From positions 1 to 23,771 of the forward strand of contig CAZMHJ010000013.1 of the NCBI GenBank assembly GCA_964566075.1: a stretch of 23,771 nt of DNA, read 5' to 3'. This document shows, in pieces, positions 1 to 6,870 of this stretch (position 1 is its first letter; each line of letters starts with the position of its first letter). The DNA comes from CAZMHJ01 sp964566075. GTDB taxonomy: Bacteria > Patescibacteriota > Saccharimonadia > Saccharimonadales > CAIOMD01. The position numbers and the translations under genes are program-made. Under the pieces are notes generated by a model that ran no database searches, was not told the origin of the DNA, and saw only the letters and a program-made list of their open reading frames with translations.

Positions 1-1245
1 CACCTCGGCATCGTTAGCGCTTGCGCCTAAACCTGCGTACAAATTACCACCAAAATAACTTAACGAAGGCACGTTTTCGTAGGTGCCCAAACCCCAGCTA
101 CCACTTAAACTATCACCACCAATCTTCGTCCACGTCGTACCGTTCCATCGCCACACCTCGCCATCGCCCGTACTATTGCCAAGGCCCGCGTACACATTTG
201 TACCATCCGTTGCTAAAGACGTTACTTCTTCAAACGCTTGATCGGCCCAACTACTATTTACACCATCACCACCAATCTTTGTCCATGCAGTACCGTTCCA
301 GCGCCACACCTCTGCGTCTGCGACAGCATTACCAAGCCCAACATAGGTATTGCTACCAGCAGTAACAGAGCTACTTACAGACCGTTTAATCCCTAGTTCC
401 CAGCCACCACCATACTGATCCCATGAAGGGGTAGCAGAATTAGTAAGCTCGTACGTTAACTTGCCGGTTTCGTTATCGAAATAGAGTTGGTAATCACCTT
501 TATCTGCCACTGGATTGCGCTTGTCGTGCGTGCCTGCTGCAAAACTACTATTAAATTTAATCCAGCTTTCTATGGTTTGCTGCTGGCCTAATTGCAAGCT
601 TGTACTATTTGCTGCTACGCCAAATTCGGAGCTGCCATTTAAACTAAAGGCGTTATTAAGATTGCCCGTGCTAAAACTACCACCGGTAAAGGTTGCATCA
701 TTTGAGTTAGCAGAACTGTCAGATGCGACCAAGCCCCCCGATTCGTCAAAATGGTATAAGGCACTCGTGTTGGCATCGGCGGTATAGTTTTGGGCTTTTA
801 ATCGGGCCACTCCAGACACCATCTCTATGCCACCGTCATAGGTGTAATCACTGGGGTTAGATAAATCCCAGGTATTCGTTAAGTCGGGAGCCGCCTTAAG
901 AGCATTCTGAGCAATAAACGATACCATAAACACGGCAAAGAGCGCCAAAAAGGCGCCACGGGTGTGTGGGCGGTACTTCCACGAATCCCACCTACGAACA
1001 ACGGGGAACTTTGCCCGCAATGCGTCATGTATGGGCTTGAGCGTTTTTTGGTATATCGTACGTATATAAGGGCGTATGCGCGTATATAGAAACACACCCA
1101 ATGGGCGAACTAGCATATAGGCGCCTACAGCAATGCGTCTAATCGCTTTGTATACAAACGTAATAGTGTTTCGTATTAGTCTTTGTATTGTCTTTAGACG
1201 TTTATATATGTATGTAGGACCCTCTTTTTGCAAAGAAGTTTTAAT
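1..1245 (-). CDS. LamG-like surface protein with 51-residue repeats (3' end outside window)
   Basis: The minus-strand frame is open from about 1245 to base 1, so the C-terminus is missing. Order of parts: about 90 basic residues rich in Arg, Lys and Tyr; one membrane segment (GAFLALFAVFMVSFIAQNAL, bases about 900-960); a concanavalin/LamG-like domain (begins ALYHFDESGG, contains IESWIKF, about bases 470-790); then repeats carrying EVWRWNGT.WTKIGGD, a propeller-like pattern. The repeat period is exactly 153 nt (51 aa): the same CCACACCTC complement ends at 6, 159 and 312. This fits a membrane-anchored, outward-facing binding or adhesion protein (inference). An SD (GGAGG, 1257-1253) lies 7 nt before an in-frame ATT at 1245. 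The next in-frame starts are TTG at 1233 (19 nt from the SD) and a much later ATG, so ATT is my choice, but it is a rare start codon. Confidence 0.8.
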   Translation of the reverse strand, partial: MKTSLQKEGPTYIYKRLKTIQRLIRNTITFVYKAIRRIAVGAYMLVRPLGVFLYTRIRPYIRTIYQKTLKPIHDALRAKFPVVRRWDSWKYRPHTRGAFLALFAVFMVSFIAQNALKAAPDLTNTWDLSNPSDYTYDGGIEMVSGVARLKAQNYTADANTSALYHFDESGGLVASDSSANSNDATFTGGSFSTGNLNNAFSLNGSSEFGVAANSTSLQLGQQQTIESWIKFNSSFAAGTHDKRNPVADKGDYQLYFDNETGKLTYELTNSATPSWDQYGGGWELGIKRSVSSSVTAGSNTYVGLGNAVADAEVWRWNGTAWTKIGGDGVNSSWADQAFEEVTSLATDGTNVYAGLGNSTGDGEVWRWNGTTWTKIGGDSLSGSWGLGTYENVPSLSYFGGNLYAGLGASANDAEV

Positions 1246-1252
1246 TTTTGCA

Positions 1253-1286
1253 CCTCCACATAAAAGTACTAAGCATAAGTATATCA
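1253..1286 (-). promoter_or_regulatory. Promoter and SD of the surface-protein gene
   Basis: On the minus strand an extended -10, TGATATACT (1286-1278), precedes a short leader holding GGAGG (1257-1253). The spacing from SD to the ATT at 1245 is 7 nt, ideal for initiation. The region is shared with the divergent promoter of the gene at 1309. Confidence 0.5.
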
Positions 1287-1295
1287 CAGCGGGTA

Positions 1296-1301
1296 TATAC
1301 T
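1296..1301 (+). promoter_or_regulatory. -10 box, leaderless start of the TfoX/YjbR-like gene
   Basis: TATACT lies 7 nt before the ATG at 1309 and there is no SD. Transcription would begin at or next to the A of the start codon, giving a leaderless mRNA. Confidence 0.55.
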
Positions 1302-1308
1302 ATATACA

Positions 1309-1641
1309 ATGAACTATAATGCTGAATATAAATCACTGCTCGATAGCGAACTACTACTACCAGGAATCGTAGAGCCAGGCAAAATGTTCGGGTACCCTGC
1401 GTATTATGTAAAAGGTAAATTAGCTATATGCCATTACAATGACAACCTAATAATTAAACTACCAGCAGATACTGTTACAGCATTGGTACAATCAGATAAA
1501 AACGCATCGCGCGAAGGCCCAAAACCACGTAGAAATATGGGCAAAGAATGGGTCTTTTTACATGTACCTAGTTACGAAATACTAGTGACCTATGTACCAA
1601 TGTGCAAGCAATCCATATCATTTGTAACGGCAAATACTTAA
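1309..1641 (+). CDS. TfoX N-terminal/YjbR-like small protein
   Basis: A 110-residue protein. The stretch around residues 25-55 (MFGYPAYYVKGKLA, then NLIIKLPAD) followed by a late MGKEWVFLHVP segment resembles the TfoX N-terminal/YjbR/DUF1801 group of small alpha/beta domains, which commonly show a metFGxxxyyvnGKlfa pattern. The biochemical role of such standalone domains is unknown. The gene has its own -10 with no leader, and is followed after 13 nt by the DUF2277 gene, so the two are probably co-transcribed with the ATPase gene. The family call is from pattern memory and is moderate. Confidence 0.6.
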   Translation: MNYNAEYKSLLDSELLLPGIVEPGKMFGYPAYYVKGKLAICHYNDNLIIKLPADTVTALVQSDKNASREGPKPRRNMGKEWVFLHVPSYEILVTYVPMCKQSISFVTANT

Positions 1642-1654
1642 TAAAGGAACCCCC

Positions 1655-1873
1655 ATGTGTCGAAGCATTAAAACGTTATATAACTACGAGCCAAAAACTA
1701 CAAAAAAAGATATAGAAGCCGCTGCTTTGCAATTTGTGCGTAAAGTTTCTGGCTATCGCAAACCATCTGTCGTTAACGAACAGGCGTTTAATACTGCCGT
1801 GGCAGAAATCACGCATACGGTTGAGCATTTACTTGCCGATTTACACACAAAAACTGCACCAAAAACCAGATAG
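1655..1873 (+). CDS. DUF2277 family protein
   Basis: A 72-residue protein beginning MCRSIKTLYNYEP and containing AALQFVRKVSGYRKPS, the two hallmark stretches of DUF2277 (family form MCRNIkpLfNFePPat ... AAlQfVRKisGfrkPS). The family is widespread, small and of unknown function. The SD AAAGGA (1643-1648) sits 6 nt before the ATG. It lies 13 nt after the upstream gene and 15 nt before the ATPase gene, so an operon of three is likely. Length is slightly short for the family (usually about 80-90 residues) but no part of the core appears missing. Confidence 0.85.
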   Translation: MCRSIKTLYNYEPKTTKKDIEAAALQFVRKVSGYRKPSVVNEQAFNTAVAEITHTVEHLLADLHTKTAPKTR

Positions 1874-1888
1874 GCGTACACTATAAAC

Positions 1889-3709
1889 GTGGCCTTGCTA
1901 ACATACATAAAGAGATACAAAACGCTGACTGCAACCTTCGTAGCCCTGCTAGCAGGTTCTCTTTTATATGTTGCGGGCTGGCATACTGTTGCCGATATCC
2001 TTTTTGTAGCGATGTCGCTTTGGGTATTACTGCCCATGGCCTACGAAATGCTAAAGCAAATAGCTAAAAGGCAGTATGGGCTTGATATTCTGGCTGTTAT
2101 TGCAGTTACTGCCTCTTTGGCACTACACGAATTTTTTGCTGCAGTTGTAATTGTCCTTATGATAGCTAGCGGTCAAGCACTCGAAGATTACGCGCAAGAA
2201 CACGCTAAAAAAGAACTAACAGATTTGTTAAAACGGGCACCAAAAATTGCCCACAAAAAAGTTGGTACAGACTTTGTTGATGTACCGGTTGATTCGGTTA
2301 ATGTAGGTGATATTTTACAAATTAAACCGGGCGAAGTTGTGCCAGTTGATTCTGTCATAACCAAAGGTAGAACATCTATAGACGAATCTGCGCTTACGGG
2401 TGAAAGCATGCCACTCGATAAAAAAGAGGGGGGCATATTGTTAAGCGGCAGTATTAACCAGCAAAGTGTCATTTTAGTGCGAGCCCAGCATGTCAGTAAA
2501 GATAGCCAGTACGAGCAAATTGTGGCACTTGTGTCTAACGCTGCTTCTGCAAAATCGCCGTTTGTGCGCATGGCAGACGCCTATAGCGTACCGTTTACAA
2601 TAATTTCACTCACTATTGCTGGCGTAGCATGGGCTACAAGTGGTCAACCGGTGCGCGCACTCGAAGTACTGGTGCTAGCGACACCATGCCCACTACTAAT
2701 TGCTACACCGGTAGCACTTGTATCTGGCATGAGCAAGGGTGCGCGTAGGGGCATAATTTTTAAGCATGGCGCCGCGTTAGAAAAACTTGTCCGAGTAAAA
2801 GCTATTGCATTTGATAAAACGGGTACATTAACACTTGGCGTACCAAGTGTGCATTCGGTTATTCCTCATAGCAAAGAGTATTCAAAAGAACGTGTATTAT
2901 CACTCGCTGCAGCAGCCGAATCATCATCTACCCACACATTAGCACTTGCAACCGTTGCAGAGGCAAAAAAACAATCGGTTGCAATACCAAAAGTTTCAAA
3001 ACTAACCGAAACAGTCGGTAGCGGTGTGGTCGGTGTGGTCGAAAACAAACTGGTAATAGTTGGTAAGGCCGTGTTCTTGCAGCAGCAGGGTATTGAGCTT
3101 TCGCCATCAACGCACGATAAAACAGCCATTTTTATTGCCTACGATGGCGCGTATATAGGTGCAGTCTACTTTAGTGATACTGTTCGCCCAGATGCCAAAT
3201 CAACCCTCCAAAAGCTTAAAAAGCTAGGCGTAAAACGGCATATGATGCTTACGGGCGATAAACAGACCGTTGCCGACCGTATTGCTAAAAGTGTGGGTAT
3301 CACACATGTCACCGCTGATTGCTTACCTGCAGATAAACTACATGCCCTTAAAAAGTTCCGCAAAACCTACCAACCCATAGCCTTTGTGGGCGATGGTGTT
3401 AACGATGCTCCTTCACTTGCCGCTGCCGATATTGGCATTGCCTTGGGTGCAAAAGGCTCAACGGTAGCCAGCGAAACGGCAGATGTCGTTATTATGCTAG
3501 ACAAGTTTAGTAAGGTCGCAGAAGCCGTAACTATTAGCCGTCGCACCATTAGCATTGCCAAGCAAAGCATCTTTTTGGGTATTGGGCTTAGTATTGTACT
3601 TATGCTGTTTGCGGCTATTACGGGCTATTTAAAACCGGTGTATGGCGCCTTTATACAAGAACTGGTAGATATTATTGCCATCTTTTTAGCCCTCCGCGCC
3701 CGCCGTTAG
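1889..3709 (+). CDS. P1B-type heavy-metal translocating ATPase (TPC type)
   Basis: A 606-residue ion pump that would move a transition metal across the membrane using ATP. All P-type landmarks are visible: actuator TGES (about 170), transmembrane metal site ATPCPLL (about 264-270), phosphorylation DKTGTLT (Asp309), MLTGD (about 453-457), GDGVND hinge (about 500), and C-terminal helices. There is no N-terminal HMA domain. Two features mark a subgroup: the membrane motif is T-P-C-P rather than CPC or SPC, and the usual HP of the nucleotide domain reads STHTLA. I recall TPC-type actinobacterial pumps also lacking this Pro, so the combination is probably a lineage trait rather than decay. Metal specificity cannot be read from this. 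The start is GTG; TACACT lies 6 nt upstream, so a leaderless start is possible, or read-through from the DUF2277 gene. Confidence 0.95.
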   Translation: MALLTYIKRYKTLTATFVALLAGSLLYVAGWHTVADILFVAMSLWVLLPMAYEMLKQIAKRQYGLDILAVIAVTASLALHEFFAAVVIVLMIASGQALEDYAQEHAKKELTDLLKRAPKIAHKKVGTDFVDVPVDSVNVGDILQIKPGEVVPVDSVITKGRTSIDESALTGESMPLDKKEGGILLSGSINQQSVILVRAQHVSKDSQYEQIVALVSNAASAKSPFVRMADAYSVPFTIISLTIAGVAWATSGQPVRALEVLVLATPCPLLIATPVALVSGMSKGARRGIIFKHGAALEKLVRVKAIAFDKTGTLTLGVPSVHSVIPHSKEYSKERVLSLAAAAESSSTHTLALATVAEAKKQSVAIPKVSKLTETVGSGVVGVVENKLVIVGKAVFLQQQGIELSPSTHDKTAIFIAYDGAYIGAVYFSDTVRPDAKSTLQKLKKLGVKRHMMLTGDKQTVADRIAKSVGITHVTADCLPADKLHALKKFRKTYQPIAFVGDGVNDAPSLAAADIGIALGAKGSTVASETADVVIMLDKFSKVAEAVTISRRTISIAKQSIFLGIGLSIVLMLFAAITGYLKPVYGAFIQELVDIIAIFLALRARR

Positions 3710-3729
3710 TGTTTAGCAACTAACTTGGG

Positions 3730-3735
3730 TATTAT
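3730..3735 (+). promoter_or_regulatory. -10 box, leaderless start of the CYTH gene
   Basis: TATTAT is 6 nt before the ATG at 3742 and no SD is present, so the mRNA would start at the start codon. No convincing -35 is visible. Confidence 0.5.
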
Positions 3736-3741
3736 TAAGCT

Positions 3742-4272
3742 ATGGTAGAAATAGAATACGAGTTAACGTACTTAGCAAAACAAATACCTTCAGAAGTTCA
3801 AGGCGTTACACCCTCACGCGTAATTGATTATTACTTGCCAGAAGCAGGCGTAGAACACCCGCATATGCGTATTCGCGCTAAAGGTGATACATATGAACTA
3901 ACAAAAAAACAACCAATCGAAGGCAAAGATTCTTCGGCGCAAACAGAGCACACTATATCTCTTAGCCCAGAAGAATATGCTGACTTAAGCGCAAACCGTA
4001 CGCGGTATGTGGCAAAAGATCGTTACAAAGTAGTTATCGATGGGCATGAAGCAGAAGTAGATGTATTTAAAGACGCCTTAGAAGGCCTTGTGCTTATAGA
4101 TTTTGAGTTTTCAACACGCGAAGAACAACTGGCGTTTACAATGCCAGAAGTTTGTCTAGCCGACGTAACACAAGAGACTTTTATTGCAGGCGGTATTTTA
4201 GCAGGTAAATCATATGCAGACTTGCAAGAATTTTTAGAACAATACGGGTATATAAAACTGAATGCACAGTAA
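3742..4272 (+). CDS. CYTH-domain protein (CyaB/thiamine-triphosphatase-like)
   Basis: A 176-residue protein. The N-terminal VEIEYELTYLAK, the strand RIRAKGDTYELTKK (about 45-58), a KDRYKV strand and the acidic DFEFST near 115 match the CYTH triphosphate-tunnel fold, whose members hydrolyse or cyclise triphosphates (polyphosphate, thiamine triphosphate, ATP). The canonical ExExK signature here reads E-I-E-Y-E, with the nearest Lys six residues later (YLAK), so activity may be altered. The gene ends 11 nt inside the next ORF, so the two are probably translationally coupled. Fold confidence is good; substrate is unknown. Confidence 0.8.
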   Translation: MVEIEYELTYLAKQIPSEVQGVTPSRVIDYYLPEAGVEHPHMRIRAKGDTYELTKKQPIEGKDSSAQTEHTISLSPEEYADLSANRTRYVAKDRYKVVIDGHEAEVDVFKDALEGLVLIDFEFSTREEQLAFTMPEVCLADVTQETFIAGGILAGKSYADLQEFLEQYGYIKLNAQ

Positions 4273-4669
4273 GCAAGAAATTTTCCGCACAATGCTGCTG
4301 GGTACGCTGTTGTATACGGTGGTGATAGGCGTCTTTAACGATTACACCGATATTTTGCATACGCGTAGTTATAGCATCACCTTTAGCTTGGCTATTGTGC
4401 TGCAATCGCTTACATTTGCGACGTTATATATCAAAAAACTGATGGTCAAACGTTCTAAAAAGTTCAGTGGAGCCCGCGCAAAGTTCGCGCTCGTTTTTGG
4501 TGTTTGGATTGTGCTGTTTTTAAGCAAGTTCGTCTATTTATGGGCTATCGGCGCCATATTTAAAGAATCAGTAGAACTCACTGGCTTTGTAAATATATTT
4601 ATTGTCGTGCTAACCATGACCTTGGCTCAAAAACTGCTCGAATATATAGATACTAAATTAGAAAACTAG
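4262..4669 (+). CDS. Small four-helix membrane protein
   Basis: A 135-residue protein with hydrophobic stretches near residues 10-25, 38-58, 75-97 and 103-125, separated by a basic loop (KKLMVKRSKKFSG), so probably four transmembrane helices. No family is recognised. It overlaps the end of the CYTH gene by 11 nt and so belongs to the same transcript. It runs into the convergent histidine-phosphatase gene: the two stop codons overlap by 4 nt. Confidence 0.75.
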   Translation: MHSKQEIFRTMLLGTLLYTVVIGVFNDYTDILHTRSYSITFSLAIVLQSLTFATLYIKKLMVKRSKKFSGARAKFALVFGVWIVLFLSKFVYLWAIGAIFKESVELTGFVNIFIVVLTMTLAQKLLEYIDTKLEN

Positions 4670-5211
4670 GCTTGAACTTCGTAGTCCCAGCCTGGTTGCC
4701 AGGCACCGGTTTTACGCCAGTCATTCGCTATTGCTTCTTCCCAAGTTTGCTTTTTCACAAGTACATCTAATGCAAGCTGAGGCGCCTGGTGCGCAACAAT
4801 GGCAATGTGTCCATTAGGGTAGAGCTTGATAATATCCGATAAAAATGAATGTATTCTTGATTCTACGTCTTCATAGCTTTCACCGTTTGGGTACGGTGTT
4901 GTTATATATTTTTGCTCGCGGTCTTTTTTAAATTCTTTTGCGGGCGTTCCATCAAAGTCACCATAATTGCATTCGCGCAACCGCCAATCTATAAAAACAG
5001 GGTATTTACTATCAAAAAATAACTGAGTTGATTCAATCGCACGGCTTAAGTCAGAACAGAACACCGCATCATAATGCTGTTGCTGTAGCTCGGGCCCCAA
5101 TGCCTTTGCTCGCTTTATACCCTCTGCAGATAAATCACCGTTTAACCAGCCCGTTGCGTTCCCAAGCTCATTGTCATTTGTAATTGAATGCACAAAGTAG
5201 GTTATCTTCAT
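4666..5211 (-). CDS. Histidine phosphatase family protein (phosphoglycerate-mutase fold)
   Basis: About 181 residues. It has the family layout: N-terminal MKITYFVHSITNDNE (phospho-acceptor His region), GxL.aeGixRAkaLg, FCSDLSRAIESTQ, LRECNYGDFDG, a conserved PNGESYEDV, and the second His in IVAHQAP. The classical RHG triad at the N-terminus reads V-H-S: His is kept but the phosphate-binding Arg is lost, which suggests altered activity. The frame opens at 5226, but that ATG overlaps a TATAAT box (5223-5218). The ATG at 5211 is exactly 6 nt downstream of that box and gives a family-typical start, so I use 5211 as a leaderless start. Confidence 0.85.
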   Translation of the reverse strand: MKITYFVHSITNDNELGNATGWLNGDLSAEGIKRAKALGPELQQQHYDAVFCSDLSRAIESTQLFFDSKYPVFIDWRLRECNYGDFDGTPAKEFKKDREQKYITTPYPNGESYEDVESRIHSFLSDIIKLYPNGHIAIVAHQAPQLALDVLVKKQTWEEAIANDWRKTGAWQPGWDYEVQA

Positions 5212-5217
5212 ATCGCC

Positions 5218-5223
5218 ATTATA
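5218..5223 (-). promoter_or_regulatory. -10 box, leaderless start of the histidine-phosphatase gene
   Basis: A perfect TATAAT on the minus strand, 6 nt before the ATG at 5211. Its -35 zone falls within the 13-bp palindrome at 5237-5249, where a regulator could act on both divergent genes. Confidence 0.6.
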
Positions 5224-5226
5224 CAT

Positions 5227-5254
5227 TTGTTTTAGTACACCTAAGGTGTAAAAT
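5227..5254 (+). promoter_or_regulatory. Promoter of the 5280 gene
   Basis: TTGTTT (5227-5232), 16-nt spacer, TAAAAT (5249-5254). Unlike most AT-rich genes here the mRNA has a short leader with an SD (CAGGAG, 5268-5273) 6 nt before the ATG at 5280. Confidence 0.55.
5237..5249. promoter_or_regulatory. 13-bp palindrome between divergent promoters (possible operator)
   Basis: ACACCT-A-AGGTGT is a perfect inverted repeat. It lies at the -35 zone of the minus-strand histidine-phosphatase promoter and touches the first base of the plus-strand -10 (TAAAAT, 5249-5254). That placement suits a shared operator, but the right arm (AAGGTGTA) also matches sequence before other -10 boxes in the window, so part of it may be promoter sequence. 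Confidence 0.4.
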
Positions 5255-5279
5255 CAGATTACTATTCAGGAGTTAAACA

Positions 5280-5600
5280 ATGTCAGGCGAGTACACGCAA
5301 GTAGGTGAAATCACACTAAACGATCAAGCAATTGGCTTTTACGTCGCACCAGACAGTCTGCCAGATGAACCAGCCAAGCGTGAAGTATGCGAAGCACATC
5401 TTTGCACTGGTGCAGACGCGCAGATGCTTAGCGATTTTTGGATGAGTGGCTGTCATTTCCCAGAAGAAGGCGCACCAGATCAAAACGTATATGCGCAGTT
5501 TAGCTGTAAAGGTCTTAGCAGATTCACAAAGCGCTGTAGGCTAACACTTACACAAGTAGATGCCGAAGGCAACCAACTAACAAAAGGTCAGTTTAAGTAA
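5280..5600 (+). CDS. Hypothetical protein, Cys-containing, 106 aa
   Basis: Family not recognised. The protein is acidic in its first two thirds, soluble, and has five Cys residues (VCEAHLC near 36-42, SGCHF, FSCKG, KRCRL), possibly a small metal or disulfide site, although the spacing matches no motif I know. It begins with a good SD and ATG and ends 3 nt before the ICMT-like gene, so the pair forms an operon. Confidence 0.7.
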   Translation: MSGEYTQVGEITLNDQAIGFYVAPDSLPDEPAKREVCEAHLCTGADAQMLSDFWMSGCHFPEEGAPDQNVYAQFSCKGLSRFTKRCRLTLTQVDAEGNQLTKGQFK

Positions 5601-5603
5601 AAC

Positions 5604-6053
5604 GTGGCTAAACACACTGCACCTAAGCCGGCATTGTCGCTGTTTTTGGTTATTGCGCAGTTTAGTTTACTTGTTGTTTTAGTTTTATATGCTGGCTTGT
5701 GGGGTACGTGGTGGCAAAATGTGCTACTTTTAGCTGGCGTTGCTCTAGGAGTGTGGGCGGTGGCTACTATGCGCTATAACGTCAGTATTTTGCCCGATGT
5801 ACGGCGTAATCAGCAGTTATATACAGGTGGCCCATACGCGTATATACGACACCCTATGTATAGCGCACTACTACTTATTGGATTAGCCTTGGTGTTGCAT
5901 AATATCTCGCTTATCCCAGTTGTGTTATGGCTACTGCTACTTGTAACTTTGCTTACAAAACTCCATTACGAAGAACGGCTTTTACAAAGCCATTTTACGA
6001 ACTACAAACAATACCAAAAACGTACCAAAAAAATCATCCCATTTGTTTATTAG
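5604..6053 (+). CDS. ICMT/PEMT-like membrane methyltransferase family protein
   Basis: A 149-residue integral membrane protein with hydrophobic segments near 12-30, 35-55 and 92-115. The segment LYTGGPYAYIRHPMY (about 73-87) and the C-terminal YEERLL..HF..Y..Y are the signature of the isoprenylcysteine carboxyl methyltransferase/phospholipid methyltransferase superfamily, which binds SAM through the RHPMY and late E-E/Y elements. The substrate in bacteria is usually unknown. The start is GTG, 3 nt after the stop of the upstream gene, with no SD of its own close by, which suggests translational coupling. Confidence 0.85.
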   Translation: MAKHTAPKPALSLFLVIAQFSLLVVLVLYAGLWGTWWQNVLLLAGVALGVWAVATMRYNVSILPDVRRNQQLYTGGPYAYIRHPMYSALLLIGLALVLHNISLIPVVLWLLLLVTLLTKLHYEERLLQSHFTNYKQYQKRTKKIIPFVY

Positions 6054-6072
6054 ATTATTACCAGTGTAAAAT
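6043..6072 (+). promoter_or_regulatory. Promoter, near-leaderless start of the PNPOx-like gene
   Basis: TTGTTT (6043-6048), 18-nt spacer, TAAAAT (6067-6072) preceded by GTG; the ATG follows 9 nt later at 6082 with no SD. It overlaps the end of the preceding gene. Confidence 0.55.
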
Positions 6073-6081
6073 AGTGGTCTT

Positions 6082-6555
6082 ATGGCAGAACAATTAACTA
6101 CCTATGACCCAGACGCAAACAAAGATGGCTTTAGACCAACTAAGCAAGAAGTCTATGATTTTTTGCAGTCGCAAAAGCTTGGGCACATTGCCACGCTTGA
6201 CGATACAGGGCATCCACAAGTTGCAATGGTAGCGTTTTCGCAAACACCAGAGCTCGATTTTGTAATTGGTACCAGCGAAGCATCGCGTAAAGCTTTAAAC
6301 CTACGGCACGACGAACGCTGCGCATTCGAAGTGTCAGATCCAGAACAACGCTACACCGTGCAGGTAGAAGCTACCGGCAGGGTACTCAGCGCCGAAGAGT
6401 TCGAAGCCGCTCAGCAAGCCCATTTTGAAAAACTTCCAGAATCATTGCCGTTTAAAGACTTGCCAGATCAATGCTATATAAAGCTTTCGCCCATACACCT
6501 ACGGTTTACCGATTGCATGGCCAACACATGGGTGCCTACAGAATTTACGTTTTAA
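6082..6555 (+). CDS. Pyridoxamine 5'-phosphate oxidase-like flavin-binding protein
   Basis: A 157-residue protein of the FMN-binding split-barrel fold. Typical elements are the opening helix EVYDFLQSQKLGHIATLDDTGHPQ (about 24-48), the strand DFVIGTSEASRKALNLRHDERCAFEV (FMN phosphate region, SRKALNL) and the barrel strand VQVEATGRV followed by a helix. Such proteins act as general-stress or F420/FMN/heme-binding reductases; the ligand cannot be settled from sequence. It is a single gene with its own promoter and a hairpin plus T-tract about 110 nt downstream. Confidence 0.85.
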   Translation: MAEQLTTYDPDANKDGFRPTKQEVYDFLQSQKLGHIATLDDTGHPQVAMVAFSQTPELDFVIGTSEASRKALNLRHDERCAFEVSDPEQRYTVQVEATGRVLSAEEFEAAQQAHFEKLPESLPFKDLPDQCYIKLSPIHLRFTDCMANTWVPTEFTF

Positions 6556-6665
6556 ATTTTCTACTTTTCTCTGCCAGCTAGTAAAGTAGCAAAAGAGCCT
6601 CGGCGCACAACCAAATATACTTAGCTGATAGTAACTATCACATATCGCAAAAAGAACTCCTTGCC

Positions 6666-6710
6666 AGTCGGCCCTTCGAAAATTCTATATGAACTCAGGG
6701 CTGACTTTTT
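6666..6710 (+). terminator. Rho-independent terminator candidate
   Basis: AGTCGGCCCT (6666-6675) pairs with AGGGCTGACT (6697-6706) with one G-U wobble, 21-nt loop, followed by a T-run to 6710. It lies in the 315-nt gap 6556-6870. That gap otherwise holds small inverted repeats (GATAGT/ACTATC near 6627-6640; GATGAT/ATCATC at 6722-6739), a 7-bp direct repeat and the methyltransferase promoter; I see no gene in it. Confidence 0.5.
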
Positions 6711-6789
6711 GCCATGGACATGATGATATTCACATCATCTAAATCTGTTTTAGTTGTGAAGCCAATTTGTTAGATACTTTGTTCCTGCC

Positions 6790-6817
6790 AAATACGAAAT
6801 ACGTAATACCAAATACC
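6790..6817 (+). repeat. Four tandem 7-bp units upstream of the methyltransferase gene
   Basis: Two copies of AAATACG followed by TAATACC and AAATACC, in register every 7 bp. They end about 40 nt before the -10 of the methyltransferase gene. They may be a protein-binding array or a slippage product. Confidence 0.5.
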
Positions 6818-6835
6818 AAAAAGTTCAAACAGCTT

Positions 6836-6862
6836 TTGCAATCTGTTGCTAAGGTGTAGAAT
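6836..6862 (+). promoter_or_regulatory. Promoter, leaderless start of the methyltransferase gene
   Basis: TTGCAA (6836-6841), 15-nt spacer, TAGAAT (6857-6862) within AAGGTGTAGAAT; ATG 8 nt later at 6871, no SD. The AAGGTGTA context is shared with the promoters at 5249 and 17641 (minus). Confidence 0.55.
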
Positions 6863-6870
6863 TAGTACTA

